A stretch of DNA of 46,699 nt, from positions 1 to 46,699 of the forward strand of contig NZ_LMTJ01000018.1 in NCBI RefSeq assembly GCF_001510715.1, in the 5' to 3' direction. The notes beneath the pieces were generated by a model. It made no database searches. It worked only from the letters and a program-made list of their open reading frames with translations, and was not told where the DNA came from. This stretch comes from Bacillus sp. FJAT-29814 (GTDB lineage: Bacteria; Bacillota; Bacilli; Bacillales; Cytobacillaceae). Of this stretch, positions 15,396 to 24,175 are shown in pieces. Made by a program: the position numbers and the translations under genes. How positions within the stretch are numbered: the first letter of the stretch is position 1; the number at the start of each line of letters is the position of its first letter.

Positions 15396-16252
15396 CTACA
15401 CTCTATTTGTCGTAATTTTTTGATTTATTGATGCACTTGCATTCAAATGTTTGTATAATTCTTCTGTAACGAGGAGAGGATTATCGATCATACAGAAATG
15501 TCCGGCTTGAGGAATAATGGTGAATGTGGAATTTGGAACTGTTTCATTTAACCTGTAGCCTCAATAAGCCGGTAAGAAGGGATCATGCTGTCCCCATATT
15601 GAATGACGCTTTTACTTTTATGTTAGGCAGTTCGGGAACGATATCTTGTGTTTGGTGATGTTCTAGAGCAAACGAAGCTGTTTGTAACTCTTCCGCTCCA
15701 CCAGAATGATTATACGGAGCAACCAAAGCCGAAATGAGTTCTGGGGTTATCAGTTCTTGATGGTAAGTACCTGTCCTTAAAAATCTTTCGATGTAAGTTG
15801 GAGAAGGTTCGAACTCAGGTGCTGTAGGGTAACGGAGAGCCATCACTTTTCCAAGTGGCCAATTGCTAAAAGTAACTCCATCCGTTACAACAAAGCTGGC
15901 CACCCGTTCTGGATATTTGACAGCTAAGATTTGAGCGATTCCTCCCCCAAGGTCATGGCCCACAAAATGGGCTTTTTGTATTCCAAAAATAATCAAGCAG
16001 TCCTATCATATATTCAGCTTGATGAGGCAAAGAGAGTTTTTCATATTCCGCACGTGGAACACGGTCTGAAAGTCCGTAGCCTAAAAGATCGGGAGCAATC
16101 ACTCTACACTGAGTAGCTAACTATTGAATAATTGGCATCCAAATAAAGGAATTAGTTGGGATCCCATGCATTAACACTACTGTTTCGTTTCCGGCTCCAG
16201 CCACTCTACAGAATAATTGATACTCACCAATTTGGATGTTGCCTTGATTCAT
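15396..16252 (-). pseudogene. Alpha/beta hydrolase, multiply disrupted
   Basis: The parts of one alpha/beta hydrolase can be read in order on the minus strand. The N-terminus from ATG 16252 contains VVLMHGIPTNSFIWM, the oxyanion HG region. The nucleophile elbow is HFVGHDLGGGIAQ, with Asp rather than Ser as in haloalkane dehalogenase/epoxide hydrolase relatives. The acid residue is in WGQHDPFLP and the catalytic His in IPQAGHFCMID. An in-frame TAG occurs after WMPIIQ near 16127, a frameshift near 15965, and another break near 15580-15590. The original protein would have been about 285 aa. Confidence 0.7.
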
Positions 16253-16339
16253 TTGCACAATTACCACTTCTTTCTTGTAAAATTTCAGCATTTAGTAATT
16301 TTAGCAATATGAACCTGGTTTATACACGAAGCTACCAGT

Positions 16340-16722
16340 TTTTCCGGTAAAGATATAGATATTCTATACATTTTTCTTCGAAAAGGGCTGGAGCCGCCGC
16401 CCCACATACATTCTCAAGAAGATGAGACCTTCTATGTACAGAAGAAGAAGTATCGTATTTTATTGAGGACCAGGTCATTCACGCCACACCTGGAACCTAT
16501 GTCTATGCACCGCGCGGGATTCAACATACTTATGCATTAAAGACTGAAGAGGCCAAAGTATTAGTTTCCACTTATCCGGCTGGATTCGACAAGTTTGTAA
16601 GGGAATTGAGTGTTCCCGTTCCTGAACAACTACCGCCAATCCCTGATGGTCCTCCAAACGCTGAATAAGTAGAAAAATTGATTACGATTGCCGCGAAGCA
16701 TGGAATAGAAATAATAATCTAG
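16340..16722 (+). pseudogene. Cupin-domain protein, degenerate
   Basis: The plus strand encodes LEPPPHIHSQEDETFYV, the first cupin motif with metal-ligand His and Glu. After a one-base frame change at about 16440 it continues SYFIEDQVIHATPGTYVYAPRGIQHTY, the second motif. An in-frame TAA at 16666 separates the last segment VEKLITIAAKHGIEII. The start is missing. It resembles quercetinase-like cupins. Confidence 0.65.
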
Positions 16723-16872
16723 CTTTCTAATCAGTGGTTGTTTCTGAGTAATAAGGTGTTAATTTTTATGAGTCCTTAAGAATTGTGAAAGGACTTTTTT
16801 TTCAAAAATCAGCAATCCATTTTGGATTGCAACAGTACTTGGTATTTTATATCTCGAACCTGAAAACATAAC

Positions 16873-16905
16873 AGGGATCACCCCGAACCGTCGGAAGTGA
16901 TCCCT
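16873..16905 (-). terminator. Hairpin downstream of the hydrolase's ancestral stop
   Basis: AGGGATCAC (16873-16881) pairs with GTGATCCCT (16897-16905). It lies just beyond the TAG at 16908-16910 that would end the hydrolase in its ancestral frame, as expected for its terminator. Confidence 0.5.
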
Positions 16906-16907
16906 TT

Positions 16908-17682
16908 CTACTCGTGTTCCTGAATCCCCATCACAAATTGGTGAATAAGCTGATTTAATTCCTGGTGATTTGGTTGGAATTTGGTGCTTTTCTTCCAAAA
17001 ATGTTAATTCATTTCGCGGCAGCTTTTCGTGGAGAAGCTGTGCATAATAATGGAAGGCTTTATCCTTCCTCCCATAAATCAGGTAAACCGGCAAGCTAAT
17101 AGTATGTAATTGGTCCGTACAATTATATTGCAAACTATAATGATAATACTGGGAAATATTTCGTGCATCCCCCTTAACGGCATCCCGAAACATCTTAGTA
17201 ATTGTTTTAAATGTATTTGAATTGCCCCATGAAATGGCCAATCCTAGCAGATGTTTCGCTTTAGCTTTAGATAGCAGCCTAGCGATAGCAATCCTTTTTT
17301 CATTATAAAAATCACGAACCTCGGACATTCCACTGATAATCACCCCGCCTAGAGCCCTATTTTTATGAGACAGCAAAAATTCCAACACTACCGAACCACC
17401 CGTCGAATATCCGCAGATTACCGCCTTTCCAATACTAAGATGGTCCATGAGCTTCGCGATATCGTTGGCAATCATCCGATAGGTAATCGGCTCTTTTGAA
17501 AAACCACTCCGTCCATGTCCTCTTAAATCAAAAGTAATTACCTTGTATTGTAATGACAAGCCTTCGAGTTGGTAAGTGAAATTGGCACTGGTTAGTAACG
17601 GGGGGTGAACAAAAATGAGGGGTGTCCCCTCACCTTTAATAGTATAGAATAGCCCGCTCCCGATTTCAGCCATTACCGGCAT
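16908..17682 (-). pseudogene. Alpha/beta hydrolase with a C-terminal frameshift
   Basis: The protein of about 260 aa keeps its catalytic parts: LIFVHPPLLTSANF near the oxyanion site, nucleophile CGYSTGGSVV near residue 100, acid YGRKDKAF, and His in EEKHQIPTKSP. After KSP, at about 16960-16966, a one-base indel moves translation out of frame. The ancestral frame reads ELNQLIHQFVMGIQEHE and stops at 16908. The shifted frame runs on to 16759 through the terminator hairpin. The start ATG 17682 was chosen for its GAGGTG site. The core is intact, so it may still fold. The substrate is unknown. Confidence 0.65.
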
Positions 17683-17979
17683 GATGAACACCTCAATGAT
17701 GATTGATATTAATACCTAACAAAAGCATGCTTATCATTCCCCCATCTACGATTCTTATTCGATTTAAACAATGGTGATTATTCAGTTTGCTATACAATTC
17801 TAAAAATGGGGCCTTTCCACCGGTAAGCTTAATACGGATAAATTGTTTCTGCTTATTTATATATCTGTTTTCTAATGAGCAGGATCATTGCTCGCAGAGT
17901 ATGTTGGCATCCAGACTATTTTGGAACCCACATTTGTCGATGACTTATTGACAAACTCCGGGTCGGTCAGGCACCTGTA

Positions 17980-18948
17980 CTATTGGTTGCCCTCGGAAGC
18001 GGTCTTACCGGATGTGACCATGTGTTTCGAATACCAGCGCTTCCCGTGAATCCTTTGATAGCTCCAGGCAAACGCAGGTAATGGCCCTCTCTTGTGGAGC
18101 CAAAAAGAATCGGGTACTTCCTGTTTCGGTGTCACCTTACCGGGTACCACCTCACCTACAACTATGCCGGGTCCCTCCAGCCGGTCACGGATGGCCAACA
18201 CTTCCCCTTCAGCATTTACGATCATGGCCCCCGCCTCAAAGTAGCCTCTGTATTTTAGAGGCATCCATGGCATGGCACACTCTATATTTCCACAATGTGA
18301 AGCATGGATGACCGGAGCGCCAACAAATGTTGAAAATGACCGGACAGATTCCATCGCTGTCTGTGAATTTGCTATCTCCCATTTATTGGTTAATGATTTC
18401 GGTGACCAGGAAGGGACACTCCACCAGCAGCTTCCCCCTGCGACCAAGTCTACTTTTTCGCGAATCCTGCGTACTGTTTGGGTCCTCATAAATTCCCAGC
18501 ACAGTGCAGAACCAACTGCCATGTCGCCTGCTTTTATGATTCCATCATCTGCACCCTCGACATAAAAGCAATTTTCCCACATGGTAGGCAAATCTTTGTC
18601 ATGCCTGCCCAAAATCCCCTCCGGGGAAACTAGAAAAAACGCGTTGTGGACAAGTCCATCCTTGTCACGGCAAAGGAAAGACCCTCCGACCACCGCGTTA
18701 TGCCGTTTTGCCAAATTTGTCATCAGGTTCATAGCGGCACCATCAGGGGGAAGTACCGTATTGGCAATTCGTTCGTCAAATCCCATCCCGCTTGAGAAGA
18801 ACTCAGGAAGTAAAATCCACTTTACCCCTTTTTCCGCTGCTTCATTTGCTAGTTTTTCACATGCTTCTAGATTCGCTGTTACATCCCCAATTACTGGTTG
18901 CAATTGTACGGCTGCCACTTTTATACTTTCAGTCCTTCTTCCATCCAA
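17980..18948 (-). CDS. Carbon-nitrogen (nitrilase superfamily) hydrolase
   Basis: This protein of about 322 aa has the Glu-Lys-Cys triad of the nitrilase superfamily: Glu in LLPEFF, Lys in GRHDKDLP and Cys in GSALCWEFMR. The family includes amidases, N-carbamoyl-amino-acid amidohydrolases and nitrilases, and the exact substrate cannot be read. TTG 18948 is the likely start because AGGAAGGTGAT precedes it. A frame from ATG 18972 also exists. It is divergent from the acetamidase-like gene and close to the hydantoinase/DUF917 operon. A role in cleaving carbamoyl or amide nitrogen compounds is inferred from that context. Confidence 0.85.
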   Translation of the reverse strand: MDGRRTESIKVAAVQLQPVIGDVTANLEACEKLANEAAEKGVKWILLPEFFSSGMGFDERIANTVLPPDGAAMNLMTNLAKRHNAVVGGSFLCRDKDGLVHNAFFLVSPEGILGRHDKDLPTMWENCFYVEGADDGIIKAGDMAVGSALCWEFMRTQTVRRIREKVDLVAGGSCWWSVPSWSPKSLTNKWEIANSQTAMESVRSFSTFVGAPVIHASHCGNIECAMPWMPLKYRGYFEAGAMIVNAEGEVLAIRDRLEGPGIVVGEVVPGKVTPKQEVPDSFWLHKRGPLPAFAWSYQRIHGKRWYSKHMVTSGKTASEGNQ

Positions 18949-19202
18949 AGTTATCACCTTCCTATCATACATTTCTGAAAATTATGTTAACTTATTCGTC
19001 TTTTTAAATCAAGCGAGGTTATGAAATATGTGCCTGTCATACCCCGTCATTTTTTGATATTTTCCCAACAAAATTCGGGTAAACATGTTCATTTTTTAAA
19101 AAGAATAATAATTCAAAAAAATTTAGTGTTTTTCAAAAATTAAGCACTTACATGATTTATAATGAAAGAGGTTACATATTTTAATTCTTTGGAGGGATTA
19201 TG

Positions 19203-19943
19203 ATGGTGGCGAAACAAACAGTATTTGTCAACGAATTTACTAACGGAATTTTGGATCCTGCCCAGGATATGCTTGGTCCTGTTAAAGATGGGGGTTACAT
19301 TATTGCCAATACGGCGCCAGGTTGTTGGGGACCGATGATAACACCTTGCCTTCGCGGCGGCCATGAAGTGACCAAACCAGTGTATGTCGAAGGGGCAGAA
19401 GTTGGTGATGCAATCGCAATCAAGATTAACAGTATTCAAGTCACGTCAATCGTTACTGCTTCCGGAAATGATGCACCTGTTGAAGGAAGATTCATAGGCG
19501 ACCCGTTTGTTGCGGTCAAATGTCCCGAGTGTGGAGAAATGCACCCTGAAACCATCATTGAAGGAACGGGGCCGGAAGCAATCCGATGTAAACAGTGCGG
19601 TGCAGATGTCACTCCATTTGTTTTTACAAACGGCTATACAATCGCGTTCGATTCTGATCGAAAAGTAGGGGTTACATTAAATAAACAAGCTGCTGAAAAG
19701 GTCGCAGCAGATGGAAAGAAATACATGTCAACTCCCGAGAACTCTGTTCAAAACCCAATTGTGATGTTTGCACCACATGATTTGGTTGGAACCGTTGCAA
19801 GACTTAGGCCATTTCTGGGGCAGCTCGGAACCACTCCCTCCAGATCATTTCCTGACTCACATAACGCTGGCGATTTTGGGCAATTTTTAATCAATGCTCC
19901 ACATGAATACGGACTTTCTAAGGAACAATTGGAAGAGCTTTGA
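19203..19943 (+). CDS. Acetamidase/formamidase family protein, C-terminally truncated
   Basis: The protein has about 246 aa. It begins with FVNEFTNGILDPAQDMLGPV and has the acetamidase/formamidase (FmdA/AmdA) layout with an inserted zinc-ribbon-like segment (CPECG...CKQCG, residues about 105-140). It ends at SKEQLEEL followed by TGA. Relatives continue there with LTDGH and a further roughly 100-150 residues that include GDMHAMQGDGE. That sequence is not found downstream, so the gene has lost its 3' third. The second ATG (19203) has the better spacing to GGAGGG. Activity is doubtful. Confidence 0.7.
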   Translation: MVAKQTVFVNEFTNGILDPAQDMLGPVKDGGYIIANTAPGCWGPMITPCLRGGHEVTKPVYVEGAEVGDAIAIKINSIQVTSIVTASGNDAPVEGRFIGDPFVAVKCPECGEMHPETIIEGTGPEAIRCKQCGADVTPFVFTNGYTIAFDSDRKVGVTLNKQAAEKVAADGKKYMSTPENSVQNPIVMFAPHDLVGTVARLRPFLGQLGTTPSRSFPDSHNAGDFGQFLINAPHEYGLSKEQLEEL

Positions 19944-20173
19944 AGTCCCCATTAAAAATCAGAAACTATCGTTATTACCTATTTCCTATTTCTATACTAC
20001 ATACAATAATTTTGACTGAAAATAAATAAAGTTGCGAAAAAACTAAACTATATTGTTAACTTTCTACATTAAAGTGGTATCTGATGGCCGAGGTTCTGAC
20101 ATCACCTTACGTGAAAAACCATGGATATTTTAATGTGTATTAATATAATAATAAATTCAGTTAAGAAACCTAC

Positions 20174-21209
20174 CTATCTAAAAATCCTTAAAAAATTGGT
20201 GCCCAATATTTTCTCCATCTCATCTTCTTTGTATCCTCTACTAATCAAGCCCTCTATAAACTCTGGAAGATTTTGATGACCCTTAATGACATCAAAAGGT
20301 TTCCGTTGCATACTCGTAAAAACTTCTGGTGACACATATATAAAGAATTCCTCACACAAATCCAATCCAATTCCCACATGGTCAATTCCAACTACCTCTA
20401 CCAAATGATCTATATGATTTAATAATTGCTCTAAATGGCTATTTTCGTCTTCAATGCCTACGAGTATGCTTAGCGCATTAACCCCAATAACTCCCCCCTT
20501 TGATGCGATCGCTTTCATTTGTTCAATCGTTAAATTCCGCATGGTGCCGGCAATTACCCTTGAGTTCGAGTGAGAGGCTATGATTGGCTTCTTTGAAATT
20601 TCCATCACATCCCAAAAACCTTCATTAACCTTCATCATTTAGGTGTGTGACATCAATTGTCATTCCAAGTCTTTCAGCCTCTTCAATTACCTCAATGCCA
20701 AATGGGGTAATCCCCCCCTTTTTCCCTTCACGAATGGGGCTAATATGACTTCCATCACCGACATCGTTTCTTCTGCTCCAGACCAAACCAATGTTGCGCA
20801 CCCCCAATTCATAGAATACTCTTAACAGACTTAAATCCTTCCCAATGGGTTCCGCTCCCTCAAGGGATAATAAAAATCCAATCTTTCCCGATTGCTGCGC
20901 TTGAATCATATCATCACTATTTTTGCAAATCATCAATGTATCGGACGATTCTTCCACTTCTGCATACAAAGAGCTGACCTGTTCAAGTGCTTTTTGTAAG
21001 GCAAGATGTGGTATAAAACTGTTATCTACAAAAAGGGCCGCAATAATGATATTGACTCCACCTTCAATGAAGCGGGGCAAGTAATCTGTTTCAATAACCT
21101 TCTTTCTCCCTTTTTCCCTTTGAATTGCAACATCCATCAACAAATCAAAATGGGCGTCAATAATTAATGCACGCTTTTTAAATTGATTTATGTAAAATTT
21201 CCCTTCCAT
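20174..21209 (-). pseudogene. Membrane dipeptidase (peptidase M19), frameshifted
   Basis: Two frames together make one M19 dipeptidase. The first carries IIDAHFDLLMD (metal-binding His/Asp), FLLSLEGAEPIG (bridging Glu), GLVWSRRNDVGDG and VTHLNDEG. The second continues FWDVMEISKKPIIASHSNSRVI (His ligand) and VGIDHVGIGLDL. At 20625-20645 a near-exact 10-bp repeat (GATGAAGGTT, AATGAAGGTT) adds ten bases and shifts the frame. Removing one copy gives DVTHLNDEGFWDV in frame. M19 enzymes cleave dipeptides and some dehydropeptides or cyclic derivatives. ATG 21209 is the probable start. The gene follows the hydantoinase operon. Confidence 0.75.
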
Positions 21210-21302
21210 AAACCCACATCCAATATTTAATAATTTTGAAAAAGAAGCTGTCTCAAAAGTTCTATAATATGATCTGTTGAAACAACCTAGTCTTTTCATT
21301 GT

Positions 21303-21332
21303 TAAAAATGGTGCCCCAAAGAATGGGGCACC
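21303..21332 (-). terminator. Terminator of the hydantoinase operon
   Basis: GGTGCCCC (21310-21317) pairs with GGGGCACC (21325-21332). On the minus strand the stem is followed by ATTTTTAAC. It is positioned 33 bp after the stop of the hydantoinase-like gene. Confidence 0.75.
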
Positions 21333-21364
21333 TACCTATAGACTTCAAGAATGCGTCAAATGAT

Positions 21365-22945
21365 TTAAACCGGTTCATTTACTTCAACTTGAGCTAAATC
21401 CCCGGCAGCTTTAACACGAATTCGAGTTGCATTTCCTGGAAGATAGGCGAGCGGTACATCTTCAATGTCGACGATGATGAGACTATCCGAATCTGCACCC
21501 GCATTTATGGCCTCCGACATCGCTTTTTCTTTGGCCTGCTCCAAAGCCTTCTCTCTTCCAATATCTTCTAAGGCATATACCTTTTCAATTTGTCCACTGA
21601 CTTGAGCAATAGCCGATCCAATAGCATTTGCCACACCGAAATTATGTGGTCGAATAACTTCTGACGCTCCTTTAAGTTGATCTGGAAGCAGGATACTCCC
21701 ACCGCCGACTAAGATGACCGGTACAGGGTCTGCACTAGTTTTCATCTTATCAATAGCCACTTCCACTAGTTCAACCATTCCTCGATAAACCTTTTTTAAT
21801 AAATCTTGATCCAAATGACTTACTTTTGAAGGGTCTCCTAAGTCGACCATACCTAATGCAACCACAATATCAGTTGCAGTTAAGATTGTTCCTCCAAAGA
21901 CCAATCCTTTTTGGGGCAGACGATAACCGACACTGTCAGGACCGATCGTAAACTCACCATCTTCTTTAATTCGAACAATCGTTCCGCCACCCAACCCGAT
22001 GGAGACTAAATCAGGCATCCTAAAGTTTGTGCGAGCACCGCCAATTTCAACTGCAAGGGATGACTCACGAGGAAATGAGTTAATTAAAACGCCAATGTCG
22101 GTTGTCGTACCCCCTACGTCCACAACTAGTGCATCAGAATTACCACTTAAAAAGGATGCTCCTCGTAAACTATTTGTTGGACCACAGGCAATGGTTAATA
22201 TAGGGTATTTCATTGCATAATCAACAGCCATTAATGTCCCATCGTTCTGACCGAAGAATACTCTTGCCTCAATTCCCTCATTTTTTAATGCATTGATAAA
22301 TCCTTCAGCCGTCGCTTTTGCTACGTTCACTACAGCAGCATTTAAGATGGTTGCATTCTCCCTTTCTAGTAAACCGACACTGCCGATTTCTGATGATAAA
22401 GAAATATGGACTTGATTTCCTAAAACTTCCTGGATGATTTCTTTTGCGCGGTGTTCATGACTTGTTGAAACAGGCGAGAAGACGGAGGTAATCGCAACCG
22501 AATCTACAAAACCCTTAATTTCATTGGCAATTTGGTAGAGATGTTTTTCATCTAAATCCGAAATTTCTCTGCCATCAAATTCATGCCCGCCACGAATAAT
22601 ATAATTGTACTTACCAAGTAGTTGTCTTAAGTCCGCCGGAACACCCATTAAAGGTTTAATTGCTAAAGTAGCAGGTGCACCGATTCTTATAATCGCAATC
22701 GTATTTAGCCTTTTTCTTTCCACTATGGCATTTGTACAATGAGTAGTCCCTAACATGGCATATTTAATATGCTCCCTTGGGACACCTGAAGAACTAATTA
22801 CTTTTTTCATAGCTTCATAGATCCCTGTACTTACATCTTCTGTAGTAGGAGATTTAGTTTCAGAAACCACCTGATTGTATCTGTCCAAGATAACGGCATC
22901 TGTATGCGTTCCTCCTACATCAATACCTATACGATAGATACTCAT
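21365..22945 (-). CDS. Hydantoinase/oxoprolinase family protein (HyuA-like), copy 1
   Basis: The 526-aa protein has an actin/ASKHA-type ATPase fold. Phosphate-binding motifs are IGIDVGGTHTDAV at the N-terminus and VVDVGGTTTDIGV near residue 275, with HyuA hallmarks LGTTHCTNAIVER, GLGGGTIVRI and ILVGGGSILLP. Relatives cleave hydantoins or 5-oxoproline with ATP. It overlaps the upstream DUF917 gene by four bases (ATGA), a pairing widely conserved for DUF917 genes, and is intact. It should be the last gene of the sigma-54 operon that begins at 37801. The transposon in DUF917 probably makes its expression polar or dependent on another promoter. Confidence 0.88.
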   Translation of the reverse strand: MSIYRIGIDVGGTHTDAVILDRYNQVVSETKSPTTEDVSTGIYEAMKKVISSSGVPREHIKYAMLGTTHCTNAIVERKRLNTIAIIRIGAPATLAIKPLMGVPADLRQLLGKYNYIIRGGHEFDGREISDLDEKHLYQIANEIKGFVDSVAITSVFSPVSTSHEHRAKEIIQEVLGNQVHISLSSEIGSVGLLERENATILNAAVVNVAKATAEGFINALKNEGIEARVFFGQNDGTLMAVDYAMKYPILTIACGPTNSLRGASFLSGNSDALVVDVGGTTTDIGVLINSFPRESSLAVEIGGARTNFRMPDLVSIGLGGGTIVRIKEDGEFTIGPDSVGYRLPQKGLVFGGTILTATDIVVALGMVDLGDPSKVSHLDQDLLKKVYRGMVELVEVAIDKMKTSADPVPVILVGGGSILLPDQLKGASEVIRPHNFGVANAIGSAIAQVSGQIEKVYALEDIGREKALEQAKEKAMSEAINAGADSDSLIIVDIEDVPLAYLPGNATRIRVKAAGDLAQVEVNEPV

Positions 22946-23760
22946 TTTGCACCTACTCCTTTCATCACAAGCTCTTCAACCGGAACATAGTCAAATTCAT
23001 ATTCAAAATATTTTGGTCCGCAGGTTGCAATCCCTTTTTCCGTTCTCCATTTAGGATGACAAGGGAGTCCAACAACGACACAACGAGCTCCATATCGTAA
23101 TGCTTCTGTTGTAATTGGAATGCCGGTTTCGGCATCTAGAACCGCGATGAGGTCTGGAGTAACACAAAGCAAACGGTCTTTCGTTAACGCGAGTAAGTGT
23201 TCGTTTTGAAACCTTAACTCTAGATTTTCACCTTTATAATTTTGGATTCCTTCTATTACTGCTGTTCCTCGAGCAAAACCTGTTTCCGTTTTGCGGTTAA
23301 CATCGACTACTTTACCCTGGAATAGTTCATAACCACCAGTTAACTTCAAAATTTCATGGATTGGGTCTTGATTATTCTGTTTGGCTAACCGAATAGTTTT
23401 ACCAATATTTTCTTCCAGTTGTAAAATATTGTGAATAGCACTATCCTTAACATTTCTGCCTGTCATTGGATAGAGGGCAATCATCGCCGCTCCGCCTTTT
23501 TGGATAACTGCCGTTCTTGCTAGTCTTTCAGCCCACACATTATTGATTGCATTAAATAGTGAGATATTTCCCTTTTCATCCGCAACGATCATCGGTGTTG
23601 CTGAGATACCATCCAAATAGAAAGTGACCATCTGCAATTCCGGGAAAGCTCTTCCCATCCCGTCTGCATCCACTACTGGCAATCCTAACCTTGCTGCAAG
23701 AGCAAATGGGAGAAGAGAGTTAACCCCGCCTGCTTCAAGCGGCATGGTGGCAAAAATGTT
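22942..23760 (-). pseudogene. DUF917 protein copy 1, 3' part (interrupted by the transposon)
   Basis: The frame starts right at the transposon edge with NIFATMPLEAGGVNSLLPFA, followed by PVVDADGMGRAFPEL, a DUF917 signature. It carries the C-terminal 272 residues. The 5' part lies at 35231-35514, on the far side of the 11.5-kb element. Joining the two parts with one copy of ATGTT gives YLEKNIFATMPLEAGG without a gap. DUF917 proteins are linked to thiohydantoin chemistry (S-methyl thiohydantoin desulfurase, from memory) and pair with HyuA-like proteins. Confidence 0.9.
23756..23760. repeat. Target-site duplication ATGTT, left
   Basis: Five bases directly before the left inverted repeat. They are identical to 35231-35235 directly after the right inverted repeat. 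Five bases is the Tn3-family norm. Confidence 0.92.
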
Positions 23761-23799
23761 GGGTGTTTTTGCCCATCCCCCCGAAAAGGTGGATTAAGG
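23761..23799 (+). repeat. Left terminal inverted repeat of the transposon
   Basis: 39 bp beginning GGGTGTTTTTGCCC and ending GGATTAAGG. It matches the reverse complement of 35192-35230 at 38 of 39 positions (T versus A at position 34). Confidence 0.93.
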
Positions 23800-23941
23800 G
23801 ATCTACCAAAAAATAAATCCCAGTTAAATAGAGAATGGGCGCTTCCTTATGCAAGTATAGCGCCCGATTGTAGAATATTGAATTATTCAATATGGAAACA
23901 AATTTCCCCATTATCCTTTCCAATATTTTAACTCTTAAAAA

Positions 23942-23990
23942 AACCTCATTTACCTTAAGATACGGTTCTCCGTGTTGTATCTAAATGAGG
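23942..23990. repeat. Dispersed repeat R2
   Basis: Contains AACCTCATTTACCTTA and GATACGGTTC, like the copies at 15341 and 27974. In this copy the ends form the inverted pair CCTCATTTA/TAAATGAGG. Confidence 0.5.
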
Positions 23991-24072
23991 ATTTATCACC
24001 CTCTTTGATTACGCAGCAACTTATCCTGTATCCACACAGTTTATTACATCTTTTATCTTTTACAATTCAATT

Positions 24073-24108
24073 CAAAAAAAGTCCATAAACTACTTTGTGG
24101 ACTTTTTT
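24073..24108 (+). terminator. Hairpin upstream of gerA
   Basis: A-run plus GTCCA pairs with TGGAC plus T-run (12-bp stem). It ends about 70 bp before the gerA start and may insulate the cargo operon. Confidence 0.55.
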
Positions 24109-24175
24109 TTATAAGCCATGGATAAAATGGTTTTCTTTTACAAATAATAAGAAAAAATTATTAAGGATTTTTCAA

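Larger units (their letters stand above)
23800..24175. other. Non-coding left arm of the transposon, upstream of gerA
   Basis: No gene was found. It contains repeat R2 (23942-23990) with the inverted ends CCTCATTTA and TAAATGAGG. It also has a hairpin at 24073-24108 (AAAAAAAGTCCA...TGGACTTTTTTTT) that would act as a terminator against incoming transcription. The gerA promoter should lie between the hairpin and 24176 or within the hairpin region. A clear sigma-G box was not found. Confidence 0.5.

Noticed and set aside
16475..16657. Minus-strand frame across the cupin remnant
   Set aside because: It is the shadow of the plus-strand cupin motifs, which are clearly recognisable.
24095..24175. 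N-terminal extension of GerA beginning at TTG 24095
   Set aside because: The codon lies inside a hairpin arm with no ribosome binding site. ATG 24176 has AAGGA at good spacing and a typical GerA N-terminus.
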